Of a stretch of DNA of 64,000 nt, positions 34,019-45,869 are shown piece after piece. Made by a program: the position numbers and the translations under genes. The DNA is taken from NCBI RefSeq assembly GCF_958298935.1, contig NC_084944.1, positions 20,305,679-20,369,678 on the forward strand, given 5' to 3'. Position 1 is the stretch's first letter, and the number at the start of each line of letters is the position of its first letter. Source of the DNA: Phragmites australis (lineage: Eukaryota; Streptophyta; Magnoliopsida; Poales; Poaceae). The notes under the pieces are model-generated. The model was not told the origin of the DNA. It did not search any database and saw nothing but the letters and a program-made list of their open reading frames with translations.

Positions 34019-34528
34019 CTATTTTTCATCGCTCTTCACATTTTCCTTCTTTGGATTATTCTCATATCCCTCCCCTTTTTTATGAAAAGCCGTCCTCGGC
34101 GTCGAGTGTTCTTGTGGATCATGCTGCAAAAGATTATTTCCAACAAGATACAAAGCAATAGGTGCTTGTGATTGAGGAACAAATTTTTCTCTCATAAGCA
34201 TTTTCATATCTTTCCATGTTCGAGGTACTTTGTCAGATGCACACAAATTCATCCACCAAAGTGATGCAAAACCAGTTAAAGAACTAGCAACATTTTGAAT
34301 CTTTCACGTTTCACATATATGACATCGTGCAAAAATTAGGTCTATCTCTAATTCCCAATCTATGTACCTACCAAAACCAAATCCATCATAAGAAGGAAGG
34401 GATGAAAGAATATAACATGAATCTGTGGAAGGAGATGTCACAGCTGTGGTGTGGCTCTCTTGCAACTTCTCCATCTCATGACCATAAGTGGTGTGCTCTG
34501 GCATTGTTAGTAGCAAACAAGAAAACAC
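34019..34528 (-). pseudogene. gag fragment of the non-autonomous CRM-like element
   Basis: Two overlapping frames on the minus strand carry Y-D-G-F-G-F-G-R-Y-I-D-W-E-L-E (34304-34528), then W-K-D-M-K-M-L-M-R-E-K-F-V-P (34019-34252). These correspond to Y-I-D-W-E and L-K-H-A-M-R..F-I-P-P in the intact gag at 7034. A frameshift separates them near 34300. Upstream sequence, including any 5' LTR, is missing; unrelated sequence starts by about 34600. Confidence 0.7.
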
Positions 34529-34649
34529 ACAAGTTGTTTTGTATCGTTATTCAGCTTTCCTTCATATACCCATTCTCATACTGTTGTGCTATCACAGGTT
34601 ACGCTTCTCTTGCGCACTCAACACAACCATGCAGAGCATGCAGAGGCTC

Positions 34650-35043
34650 ATGCAAAAAATGCGGAGGCGCAAGGGCTCTGTATCAAGAGTGGGCGGAGAA
34701 AGCCAAAGCCAAGAAGAGGGATTTTGTGCAGTAGACAAAGGAGGCTGTTCTGCACTCGCAACAGCTCAAAAAAGGAGTGAGCGCCCTGCGCTCGAGTAAA
34801 GAAAGCGTAAAACAAGAGGTAATTATTCTTCGCCAGAACCTAACGGCATCTGAAGCCCAACAGCTACGCGAAGAATTAGAGGAGGTGGAGCGGCTATCTA
34901 ACGATGCCTTTAGAGTGTTAGAAGTCCTAGAGCCGAAGGCCATCGAGGCTAGCGAAGCTATTAGCAAGACTTTTAAGAAAATCGGTGCTTTGGACGTGCC
35001 TCCAACACATAATGATGCCGGGCTGGGTGGCCTTCTCGGATAG
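34650..35043 (+). pseudogene. antisense gene of the Tat-like element, coiled-coil part
   Basis: A plus-strand frame runs from about 34660 to 35043 with one internal TAG at 34732-34734. It reads as a highly charged helical protein (E-W-A-E-K-A-K-A-K-K-R-D-F, then L-R-E-E-L-E-E-V-E-R-L), so probably a coiled coil. It lies downstream of pol on the opposite strand. Function unknown; I associate it with the 'putative gypsy-type transposon' plant family, weakly. The left end is cut at the junction near 34600. Confidence 0.55.
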
Positions 35044-35103
35044 ATTACTGATACCAGCAACAATCTTCTACCCGCTACTCAGTTATATGGTGACTTCTAT
35101 GCC

Positions 35104-35994
35104 ATGATCTCAGCCAGAAGTTTGGTCCAATCGATTGAGATGACTGGCTGTGACCATCACGCGGAGCTTCAAAAATCAACGTTTTGCTATCCTTCGGATA
35201 TGTCGACTATGGCTATGATAAAGGCGGCAAAGGCCACCACAAGATCATTCACCACCAATTACTTGTGTAAACAAGGTCGCAAACTAGCCCTTCGAGAAGC
35301 GGAAGTTAACCATCAACAAGTATGCTTCTTAACTATTCCTTCGATATTATTTTCACCTGCCCGCATATTTATGATTATCTCGCTCTGGAGGCAAAAGCAA
35401 AGGGTGTTTCCTCTTCTTCCAGAGCCTTTACCCCACCAGTCCCATAGGCTACAGCTTCGCAACACATTGGGGACACCACCATGGCTGCCAAGGATGTAGA
35501 GCAGGTGTGAGGAATGAGCAAAGTTCCGTTTTGGACTTAAAATGTTCTGTTATCTATTGTAATATATGCATCTTTATTTATTGTTAAATGTTTTGATTAC
35601 CTTCTCTTCCTACGTAGGTCCTCCCTTTGGACACTACATAGGTAGTCGAAGATGCTTTTCCCATCACTATGATGCGCGATAATTTTTTGTGACCTGGGCT
35701 TGTTGGGATTCCTTCCACCACTGCCATCCAGCCATCGGATTTGAGAAGTACTGGAGAGCGAAGGCTAGGTCGTATGAAATGTGTAACGCCAATTCTCAAG
35801 CATTTTGGGATTCTTTTTGCCCTTCGGTCTTAGAGATTCGAAGGGTTGAGCGGAAAACCCGCATGATCGAGCGCGGAGACTTTGCGCCTTCACATATACT
35901 CGTCGAATTGAAACCTGAGCCAGAGGACACTTATGAACCTCCACTCGGCATTTTCAATTTTGGTATCGTTGAAGGACTGATTGTTCGCAAATAA
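35104..35994 (+). pseudogene. antisense gene of the Tat-like element, distal part
   Basis: Continues with a helical segment (35104-35325) with K-A-A-K-A-T-T-R-S-F. A final frame at 35689-35994 contains F-E-K-Y-W-R-A-K-A-R and ends I-V-R-K before TAA at 35992-35994. Possible introns separate the pieces (GTATGC near 35320; GTGTGAGG near 35503). The protein was not recognised. It may be an acquired gene carried by the element. Confidence 0.45.
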
Positions 35995-36384
35995 CGCAAC
36001 ATGTTAAAGATAAAAGTCCTTCGCCCATAACCTCTTCTAGCACATCTTCGAGTAGCTATGCTGGATATCCGCTAGATCTGACTCAACCCTTTCATGCAAG
36101 TCAAGGCATCGCTTTCCAATTTGGTCGCTGCCGATTTTGCAAAGATTTTGTAGATTATGACATAGATGAATTTGCTAAATAAATTTATTATTTTTGTTAT
36201 ATAGCCTCGATGTGTCTTCGTCTGCAAACGCCGTGTCCTGAAGCGCCTTCTTGCACCCCGGGCCCAAGATACTAATTGGAAACAATGCCATCCCCCCAAC
36301 TTTCAAGCCTTAGGGACCTTCGGCAGCAATGTGCGTGAAGAGTCGACCAAAAAATGCCACCCTTGACTTTTAAGGTACAGGCCA

Positions 36385-37115
36385 TCAGTGCAGGAGCAGC
36401 ACTTCAGCTTTTGTTTCTAAGGGTCTCTTTTGCCTTTGGTGTGGGGGTAGATGCTCTTAGCCGAGAGGTGCGCTGCCTTCTTTCTGTTGTCGAGTAGCAC
36501 TTCGGCTTTTGTTTCCGAGAGGTGCACTGCCTTCTTTTTGAGGTCGGGCGGCACTTCAGCTTTTGTTCCCAAAGGTATCTTTTGCCTTCGGTGCGGGGGC
36601 AGGCACTCTTAGCCCCTGACTTTTAGTCGAGAGTTGCGCCGCTTTCTTTGAGGTTGGGCAGCACTTCAGCTTTTGTTTACGAGAGGTGCGCCACCTTCTT
36701 TCTGAGGTCAGGCAGCACTTTAGCTTTTGTTTCTAAAGGTATCTTTTGCCTTCGATGCGGGGTAGGCACTCTGAGCCCCCGACTTTTAGTCGAGAGGTGC
36801 ACTGCCTTCTTTGAGGTCCGGTAACACTTCGGCTTTTGCTTCCTAAGGTATCTTTTGCCTTCGGTGTGAGGGCAAGCGCTCTTAGTCCCTGACTTTTAGT
36901 CGAGAGGTGCGCCTCCTTCTTTGGGATCAGGCAGCACTTTGGCTTTTGTTTCCGAGAGGTACGCCGCCTTCTTTTTGAGGTTGGGCAGCACTTCAGCTTT
37001 TGTTTCCGAAGGTATCTTTTGCCTTCAGTGTGGAGGTAGGCACTCTTAGCCCCCGACTTTTAGTCGAGAGGTGCGCCGCCTTCTTTCTGAGGTCGGGCAG
37101 CACTTCAGCTTTTTC
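36385..37115. repeat. composite tandem repeats in the 3' region of the Tat-like element
   Basis: Two alternating units share the phrase CAGCACTTCAGCTTTTGTTT. A short one (about 54 bp) continues CCGAGAGGTGCGCCGCCTTC. A long one (about 110 bp) continues through GGTATCTTTTGCCTTCGGTG, then GACTTTTAGTCGAGAGGTGC. At least eight starts of the shared phrase are seen between 36391 and 37101. 36000-36385 is non-coding. Confidence 0.85.
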
Positions 37116-37481
37116 ATTGTTAAATAGATATGCAAGGGCGTAATTAAATAACCATTATCTTACCACCAGAGCAAAAATGCTACTGAAGGATGTCTGATTT
37201 AAAATAAAGACAACTAGGTATAGAGAATATGCTCCGGACTTTTACGGTGGGTTTGCACCTGTCTTAAGTCAAAAGGTACGATGTCAGGCATTCCATACCT
37301 CGTCTTTTATGGCGAGGCTTCGGCCCGCCACTTTTTGTCAATTGGTTTGCTTCCTTCTACCGAAGGCTATCATTACTTCGATAATGAATTTTTTCACAGA
37401 TGCCAGATGTACACGCTTTCTTGGGGGTAAATACATATATATTAAACAGGGTTTACAAAGGTGACTGCCTTGTTAAAAACC

Positions 37482-40400
37482 TCACACCCTGACAAAGGGT
37501 TCCCCTATAAGGAAAAGAGTACAACACTTGTACACTATTTGGATTGAAATGTACAATTTAAAATTACATAAATGTAAAACTTTCATAGGTGCTTCACCCA
37601 GTAACGTGATGGCACTCCTCTGATCTTCGCTACACATAAATTTGTGAAGGTTATCTGCATTCCAAGTGCGCAGAAGCTCTTCCCCTTCGACAGTAGCCAA
37701 ATGATAAGACCCAGGTCTAACTGAACTCTTTACCAAGAAAGGCCCATCCCACTTGCTCTGCAACTTTCCTACAGTTGAAGCATTGGGGAGCCTTCGTAGT
37801 ACTAGGTCTCCAGGCATGAACTCCTTCGGGGATATCTTCTTGTCCCTCCATCTTTTAGTTTCTTCTTGATATTTTGTTAAGTTTTCGATAGCCTGCATTC
37901 TAATCTCCTCCAGTGCATGCTTGGATATCAATTCTTCACTTTGAGCTAATTCAGCCATGACTATAAATGATTTATTTTTACATTCCTCCGGAGTCATTGC
38001 CTCTTCGCCGAGAGCAAACAAAACGGGGTGAACCCTGTTGGTCTTGTTGTTGTTGTCCTTACTGACCATAACACCTTCAATAATTCTTCCACCCATTTTC
38101 CTTTGGGCAGGCCTTGTAGATGCCTCGTGAAACCAATTAGGACAATGTCGTTCGCCCTCTCCACAGCTCCCTTTGACTATGGGTGATACACTGATGCGAA
38201 GCGGACTTTGATTCCCATGTCTTTGCAGAATTGTTTGAACCTTTCGCTGTCAAATTGTGTGCCATTGTCAACCATCTGTTCGCGGGGGATGTCGAAGCAA
38301 CAGATGATGTTTTGCCATAAGAACTTTTGTACATTTCTTGATGTTATGTTCACCAGTGGAATTGCCTCCACCCATTTGGAAAAGTACTCTACTGCGACGA
38401 TAGCATAGCGCAAATTTCCTGGGGCAACCGGTAATTGTCCAATGATGTCAATCCCCCATCGCATTAAGGGCCAGACCGGCGGAATAAGCTGTGTCTCTGT
38501 CGAAGGCCTGTTCGAGCCCTTTGCCGAATATTGGCACTTCACACAGCTTCAAATTGTGGATTCCGCATCAGAGATGGCCTTCGGCCAAAAGAACCCCTGT
38601 CTGAATGCTTTCCCGACAAGTGCTTGAGTGATGATATGGGAGCCACACAATCCTTCGTGTATTTGTCTCAACAATTCTTGCCCCTCTGCCTGGGATATGC
38701 ACCGAAGCATTGGTACACAAACTCCCATCTTCTACAAATCAACCCTAATAATTTTATAGTTTCTGGCTCTTTGCGTCATATGCTTCGCCTCCACATAATC
38801 TTCTGGCTCATAGTGACCCCGAAGGTAGGCCATTATAGGGGAGTGCCAATCTTTGCTCTCAATAATAGTGACACTATGTGCCTCTTGCGGTGGGCCCTCG
38901 ACAGTTAGCACCTTCAAGTTCTAATAAAAGACATCTGGTGGGATTGGTAGATGTTGCGCCGCAGCCATGGCAAGGTCATCAGCCTCAAAGTTGTCATTTA
39001 TTGATATGCTTTTGACTGTGAATCCCAAGAAATATTTTTCCATGTTTCGCACTACTGCCATAAACTTAACTAGCTCTGGCTCCTTCACCTGGAATGTCTT
39101 GTCAATCGGACTTGCAACCACCTTAGAGTCTGTCTTGACTAGTACCCTTCGGATACCAAGCACTCGCGCCTTATAAAGCCCAAGGAGAGCTGCTTCGTAT
39201 TCTGTGATGTTGTTGGTCAATCAAAAATCAAGTCTGGCGGCGTATTGCAGCTTTACGCCTGAGGGCGAAGATACAACTACTACCGCGCCAGCACCCAAAG
39301 CCCCCCAGGCTTCGTCACAAAACATGATCTATACTGGGTCTAATGGGATTTCATCCGGCCCTTCGGCCTGCGACGTCCAGTCTGCCAAAAACTCCGCTAA
39401 AGCCTGAGATTCTATCACCGTTCTTGCAACCAAGGCCAATGTAAATGGTGTAATCTCTACAGCTTATTTTCCAATTCTTCCTATGGCTTCATGATTTTCA
39501 AACATGTCGTGAAGGGGTAGGGAGGTGGGTACTATTATCTTGTAGGCTGTGAAATAACAGCATAGCTTCCGCGATGCCATCACCACCGTGTAAGCCATTT
39601 TCTCCATCTCAGAATAGAACCTCCTCGGCTCTGCCAAGACTTCCAAAATATAGTATACTGGAAATTGCTGTTGCTTGCCATTTACTTACATCTCATGCAC
39701 AACTACAACGCTTACTACCAAAGGAGACACCACTATGTACAATAACAACCCAGCCTTCGGATCTGGGCTAGTCAGAGCTGTGAGTTTTGTAGGTATTTCT
39801 TTAACTCGTCGAAGGCATCCTGCTGCTCCACACCCCTCTTGAAAGGGTCCGAGCCTTTAAGAGTTTTGAAGGAAGAAAGGCTTCGCTCAGCGGACCTGGC
39901 TATGAATCAACTTAGAGTTGCCAATCTTCCAACAAAGCGTTGCGCTTGCTTCCGACTCTGGGGAGGCCACATGTCAAGTATTGCTTGTATTTTCTGGGGA
40001 TCTACTTTGATGCCACTTTTTGACACCAAAAAGCCTAGGAATCTTCTGGATCGTACACCAAATACACATTTTTTTGAGTTCATCTTTAGCCTTGCTCTTC
40101 GTAGATTATCGAAGGTTTCCCGAAGGTCATCGAGGTGTTTGTCTTCCCTAATGCTTTTGACTACTATGTCATCAACATATGTAGAGACATTTTGGAACAT
40201 CTGTGACTACTATGTCGAAGACCAAATGCTATCCTTACAAAACAATATATGCCGAAGGAGGTTTTAAAACGTGTTTTTTCCTCGTCCTCCTTCGCCATCC
40301 ATACCTAATGGTACCCAGAATAGGAATCTAGGAAGCTCAACATTTCACAGCCGACAGCGGAGTCCAGTAACTGATCGATGCATGGCAAAGGGAAGTCATC

Positions 40401-41537
40401 CTTCGGATAGGCTCTATTGAGGTTTGAGAAATCTACATACATCCTCCATTTTCCATTACTTTTCTTGACTAGCACCGGGTTGGCCAGCAACTCAGAATGC
40501 AAGGCTTTGCTTACTACACTGGCGACAAGCAGCTTCTGCACCTCAACTTTCGCTGCATCTTCCCTCTCCTTCGAAGCCTTCTGAAACTTTTGTTTTTTTG
40601 GCTTTGCATTTGGGTCCACATTTAGAGTATGTTGGATGATTTCTCTATTTACTCCTTGCAAATCCTTTGGTTACCATGTGAAGACATCTTCGTTGTTGCG
40701 AAGGAACTGTGTCATCCTTCGCTCGACCTCCTCTGTCATCTTAGCTCCAATGACAACTGCTCTGTCCGGCCTGTCTTGACATAGCAGCACCTTCTTGGTC
40801 TTGCCTTCGGGTGTAGCCTTCGTCACCCGCTGATTCTATAGCTATTCTTCGCACTCCTCAAGTTTCATCGGAGGCTCTGCCACTACATGAACATTTCGCT
40901 TGCTTGGAGTATTTCCCACTTCAATCCTATGGGCCACTTGTTGATCTCCGAATACTGTTATGACACCTCCAGGACCGGGCATTTTCATGCATAAGTAACC
41001 ATGGTGTGTAATTTCTTCGAATTTGTTCAGGATTCCCCTCCCGAAAATTGCATTATAAGGATAGGATATATCAACCACATCGAAGGTGATATCCTCCGTT
41101 CAAAAGTTAGATCCTTCGCCAAAAGAAACTGGGATCTCTATTTTTCCCAAAGTGTTAATTGCTTTTCCACTGAAGACTAACAATGGGGGTGTAGCCTGCC
41201 GAAGGCTATTTTGATGTAGGCCCATCCTATCAAAAGCATTGGCGAAAATAATGTCTGCTGAACTCCCACCATCTATGAGGATTTTGTGCAGCTCGTTCCC
41301 TAAAATGTTGACAATGATGATGAAGGCATCCGTATGCGGGTAATCTAGAACCCTCAAGTCTTCTTGTGAGAAGGTGATTGGTACATGAGACCACTTCGAA
41401 TGGACATAAGTAGGGCCTACTCCAACATGGTTAACCCTTCGCACATACTCTTTTCGCTGTCTCTTTGATTCAGTTTCCTGACTGAATCCTCCAGTGATTT
41501 CCAGCACAATGTTGAATCCCTGGGTTACTGTGTTCAC
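37482..41537 (-). pseudogene. Pol of the Tat-like element
   Basis: In minus-strand order: protease with I-L-I-D-G-G-S-S-A-D (41100-41537); RT with K-W-R-M-Y-V-D-F and Y-V-D-D (40661-39907); RNase H remnant (about 39646-39464). A second RNase H follows with N-N-I-T-E-Y-E-A-A-L-L-G-L and T-D-S-K-V-V (39220-38921). Integrase has G-I-D-I-I-G, V-D-N-G-T-Q-F and G-A-V-E-R-A-N (38542-38100), and a C-terminal tail with W-D-G-P-F-L-V (to 37482). Multiple frameshifts and stops divide it. Key Asp residues of RT and integrase remain visible. The second RNase H defines the Tat lineage. Confidence 0.85.
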
Positions 41538-41544
41538 CGATCTG

Positions 41545-43335
41545 CTAGCTTCTGCAAGGGCTTTGATTGCTGGCCTTGGTGGAGGGGGTGGGAGTGCTTC
41601 TTGAAAAGCTGTTGACCGACCGAAGGTCTGGTATTGGAGCTAAAGGTGTATGAACATATGGCTGTGGCACAACCATCGGTCGCCACTGAGTGACAAATGC
41701 CGAGGGATTTGGGCCGCTACTCTGAGTGGATTCCCCCACGTCTTCATGTCTGAAATGTGTGATGTGATGCACGACTTTTGCAGGATCAAAGGTCTGCTTC
41801 CCTAAGCTTTCTTTCATGGCTATAACATGCGGGCACTGCTTGGTCTTATGAACAGTACCTTCACCGTGCAACTCACAGTATAATGCGATTGGATCCCGCG
41901 GAGGCCGTCTACCTCAATCGCCTCAGCCTCCATGGCCTCTGCCACTTTGGCTACCTCGAGCACCCCCGCCTTGTGCTTCAACGACCTCTTGCACGACCTC
42001 ATCCGGTCTGGAGTCTATCTAATTGACTTCTTTTTGCCTTGATGTGTACTCGAATGCTTCAGTTTTCTTCACATGCTTCAACCTGTCCCTCGACTCGCCA
42101 GTATTTACGTCTCTACTTGAGTTTGGCTTTGATGTTTTAAACGCTGCCAACTCACTTTTCCTCCGAAGATGGTCCATCTCAAACCTTGTATACTCCTCCA
42201 TCTTGTTGAAGAGCTCATGTACACTCTCCGGCCTCTTGCATGTAAGCTTTCCTACCAAAAGTCCTCTAATGCCCTGAATAGCAGCATTGATGATGGTATC
42301 TTTGCTTAAACCCTTCGCTTGGCAATGAAGATGCACAAAGCGATGCATATAGTTGTGCAGTGTCTCCGATGGTTGTTGCTTGACTACGAAGAGGTCGCCA
42401 CGGTAACCTTCTCTACTCGATTGCCGTGGAAATTACTATAAAGGGCATTACGCAACTGCTCCCATGAGTATATGGATCCTGGAGGCAACGTAGAATACCG
42501 CGACCTTGCTATCCCCTTGACTGCCAACACAAAGGCCTTCGCCAGTGTTGTGTCATCTCCCCCAACAGATTCGATTGCTATCTCGAAGCTCGTAACAAAT
42601 TCCTTTGGATCTAACTCTCCGTCAAACATTACTACCCTCAGCATCTTGAAGCCCGAGGGCCAGGGCTAGTTCTGCAAGCCGACGGAGAGTGGTGATTCTG
42701 GATCGCCTACACACGACCTATGTCGAAGGTCCTGCATCGGCCATGCTACAAATGCTAACAGAGGAGTAATCATGTGGGGGGTCTACTCACCTACTTGTTG
42801 CAACATGTTAATCTCTTCTTGCATTTTCTCCAGAGTGGCTTTGTCGGCTCACCGACAGTACTTCACAGCTGTCTGACTTGTTGTCAAGCTATCCAGCATA
42901 CACTTTTGCTACGTGATCTGCCTCTCCAATTCTTCAGCTTCTAGCCTCACCACTCTTTGTTCTTTGGTTTCTTCCTCACCTTCGGACTCTTCTGAGTCAT
43001 CGAAGTCGTCAAGCTCCCCAACAAGATGTGCTTTCCCCCTCTCTTCTATTGAAGGGTTTGCCGAAGCCTCAAAACGAGCCCGAAGGTTAGCTTCTATCCT
43101 TCGTATTGTTGTATTTGTATTTTGTTAGAGGGCTTCTTCACGAGCTTCGCCATTCGCCTGGCACCATTACATTGTCACCATCTTGTCCCTGCTAGTCGTT
43201 GTCACCTACACTAGTCGAAGTGTTGATCGGCTCCAAGACCACCGAAGGGATTGTCTCGGCCGAAGCCACCACTGGAAGTAGTTGCTTTAGCAATATTGAT
43301 GTATCAACATGCTTCGGCTTCTTCTTGGGTGGCAT
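41545..43335 (-). pseudogene. Gag of the Tat-like element
   Basis: The ATG at 43335 begins M-P-P-K-K-K-P-K, just inside the primer-binding site. A capsid-type region is readable at 42644-42384 (M-F-D-G-E-L-D-P; W-E-Q-L-R-N-A-L-Y) and 42348-42019. A zinc-knuckle-like C-E-L-H-G..H-K-T-K-Q-C lies near 41830-41880. Several frames are needed, with stops in 42660-43300. Confidence 0.75.
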
Positions 43336-43350
43336 GGCCTCGGAATGTTA

Positions 43351-43370
43351 GATCCCCACGGACGACGCCA
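43351..43370 (-). other. primer-binding site of the Tat-like element
   Basis: The minus strand reads TGGCGTCGTCCGTGGGGATC, two bases from the LTR end. Confidence 0.75.
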
Positions 43371-43372
43371 AC

Positions 43373-44015
43373 TACTGGAAACTTAGTTACTGAAGACAGG
43401 GGTGGACCTTCGGCCCTTTAGAGGGAGCCGAAGGCTTGTGACACGTGTTTATGGGAAACAGTGCTATATCATTAATGTCAACTGTCATTTTGGGTACAGT
43501 GACAGTCTATTTATAGCCCGTACTCAACCACTCTCTATTAGAATTTACATCATTACCCCTCAAACTGCTATATTCCTGGCATATTCGGGGGTAATCTGGT
43601 ACATTCCCAAAGACATTGGTGTTTTTACAATTCCACCCCTTACCATCCTCAGATTCCGACGAATGTCACTCCTTCGGTCTGGCCCCCAAAGGTCTTCCGC
43701 AGATTGGGTCTTCGGTGCACCTTCGGTTGACTTCGGCATGGCTTCGCGAATGGGCCTTCAGTTGACCTCCGAAGGCCCTTCGGAGGCTTCGCCTGCAGTA
43801 ACGACTTCGGTGCTCCCTTCGGAGGACTTCATGCGGGCGACATGGGTAAGCCTTCGACCATGGTCCAAAGGCTAGGTGCTGCCTTCGTCGCTTATCCGAA
43901 GGGCCCCTTCGGCGTTGAGCACCATCCTGAAATAACTGTAATCATTAGCAATCCTTGTATATTGGAGGTCTTCGAATCACCATCCGAAGGGGGTCCGTGA
44001 GGTCATTCCCCAACA
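43373..44015 (-). mobile_element. 5' LTR of the Tat-like element (643 bp)
   Basis: The minus strand begins TGTTGGGGAATG at 44015. The inner end reads CCAGTA, a decayed CCAACA. It is rich in CTTCGG/CCGAAGG motifs (43660-43920), also frequent through the element. Outer flank is gttat (44016-44020). No second copy was found in the window. Confidence 0.75.
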
Positions 44016-45211
44016 GTTATATTATTTACATGTCACCTATTACTTATAATAAGTGACGGGTAAATAATATCACCCGTCACATTTTACTTTTCATCCAGTA
44101 AAGATAATTTTTTTTGCTGAACTAAACTTCAAATACTTGAAACCTAAAATACAAATTTGACATTAATATTACAAATTAAATAACTTGAATCCTGAAATAC
44201 AAATTTGACATTAATATTACAAATTCAAATAACTTAAAACTAGAAATACAAATTTGACATTAATATTACAAATTTAATATATATAAATTCAAATTTGACA
44301 TTAATATTACAAATTTAACACTCAAATTTAAAATTATCGTTTTCGTGCTTTCTTGACACGGATCCCTTCGTTATGGTCACAACGCAGGTATGGAGTTTTT
44401 TGGTACATCCAACTTCTGTCCGTCATCTACAGTTAATGTAAAAACATTCTTTCTTCATTAACAATTACCTTAATTTCGTGGTTAAACATGCGATTAAAAA
44501 TTCCATACAAATACACTAGATATGTGGCATCTTGCGGTAGATCGGGCAAACCTAGTATCAAATCTAACATAAATACAACTCGTTTGTACTAAGATTTTAG
44601 ATAAAGATGCAAAATGGTCGATTACAACTCAAAGCATAATAAATCCACTAAATAGGAATTAGAGGAGGAGGAAAAGGGGAGATACAAACCTTCAAAGACC
44701 TAGCACCAATTCAAACTTCAAATCAACAAGATATTAAAAAGTCTCTAGCGGAGCTGGTAAAAATCGTCAGCACTGTGTAGGCAGAACTGTTGAGTAACTG
44801 TTTGGCCCGCACAATGACTGGCCAGCTCTTATACAGATCTATGTAATAAGTGACGGGTGATAAGATTACCCGTCACTTATTACTTCTTATAAGTGACGGG
44901 TAATATTATGCACTTATGACTGGCCCAGTGAGACCCGTCACCTATGCCAAGTCATAAGTGGCGGGTCGTAATTTGACACGTCACTTATGATTGGTGCAGG
45001 GAGATCTATCACTTATGACCAGTTTATAGATGATATATTTACTTATTATCCGTCACTTATGTCATAGGTGACGAGTAATATTATGATCCGTCATCTATTA
45101 TATGTTATCTATGACGGGTATATGCCTGGTTCAGACCTGAGGTGATATAAGTGATGTGTGGTTAAATGACCCATCACTAAATTATGTCTCATTTATCTTT
45201 TTCACTTAGTG
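44016..45211 (-). mobile_element. end fragment of a second CACTA element
   Basis: The right end, read on the minus strand from 45211, begins CACTAAGTGAAAAAG. It is followed by many GTGACGGGTAA / TTACCCGTCAC motifs (44830-45180), the pattern of CACTA termini with subterminal repeats. More such motifs lie at 44055-44085. The repeat sequence differs from CACTA-1, so it is another family. The other terminus is missing at the border with the Tat-like element. No transposase domain was seen. Confidence 0.6.
44127..44335. repeat. AT-rich tandem repeat, about 4 units
   Basis: The phrase ACAAATTTGACATTAATATT recurs at about 44150, 44199 and 44248, with a shortened copy near 44291. Intervals are about 42-50 bp. 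It lies inside the CACTA-2 fragment. Confidence 0.8.
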
Positions 45212-45869
45212 GATGAAACAACATTATGGGTTCTCTTTCCAGCGAATTTGTTTCCCCTTTAAACCTTTTACCCATTTATTTGTTTCCCCAGCCCTTTGAA
45301 CCGTTTCCCCATTTATGTGTACGAACGACCGGTTTCTTTTTCTTTTTTCCCCTATTTTGCCAGGAGACGATAGACTAAGCGACGACTACTGTAGTGTACG
45401 CTGACAAGCTTGTTCATAAAAGCATTTTTAGGAAGTCACAAACTCCCTAAACAAATATGTATTCTATTTCTTCAGATACTTATCTGTGCGAACTCACATG
45501 CTTATCCATTCCTACACAGGGAGGAGCACATATAGACAGGAAACCAGGAGAGGATCAATTGCTTGTAGAGTGATATATCTGTAACTTGTAAACTGAGCAG
45601 GCAAAATCTGCAACTTACATAGAGGCTTAGCATCCTTCTGGGCAAATGCCTTCATGCTTTTCATATGGTTAGGCATTTTACCATTTCCTGGCCACCGGAT
45701 CATGTTCGATCATTCTTTTACAAGTTGTATAAGTGTGCTTCTTTGCCCCTTGAAAATGAAGGGGGATCTTACGTACTTTGAATTGATGGGCTGTACCTTT
45801 ATTTCCCTGTAATGATCTGCCTGTTTTTTAGCAAAGCTCAACATAGATAACGTGTGCATCTCGTGTGTG
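45212..45869. other. no recognisable feature
   Basis: Contains several CCCATTTAT(G/T)TGT-type phrases between 45270 and 45330 but no gene or element terminus I can support. Confidence 0.5.

Larger units (their letters stand above)
34600..44015 (-). mobile_element. Tat-lineage (Grande-like) gypsy retrotransposon, 3' truncated
   Basis: The minus strand carries one LTR (43373-44015), primer-binding site, gag, protease, RT, RNase H, an extra archaeal-type RNase H and integrase. After pol come a tandem-repeat block and an opposite-strand gene. The double RNase H is a mark of the Tat lineage. An opposite-strand gene and a roughly 0.63-kb LTR are reported for maize Grande, from memory. The 3' LTR expected near 34600 is absent. 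Confidence 0.8.

Noticed and set aside
44016..45211. A MITE with GTGACGGGT hairpins
   Set aside because: The right end reads CACTAAGTG followed by many subterminal repeats, which fits a CACTA end better than a short inverted-repeat MITE.
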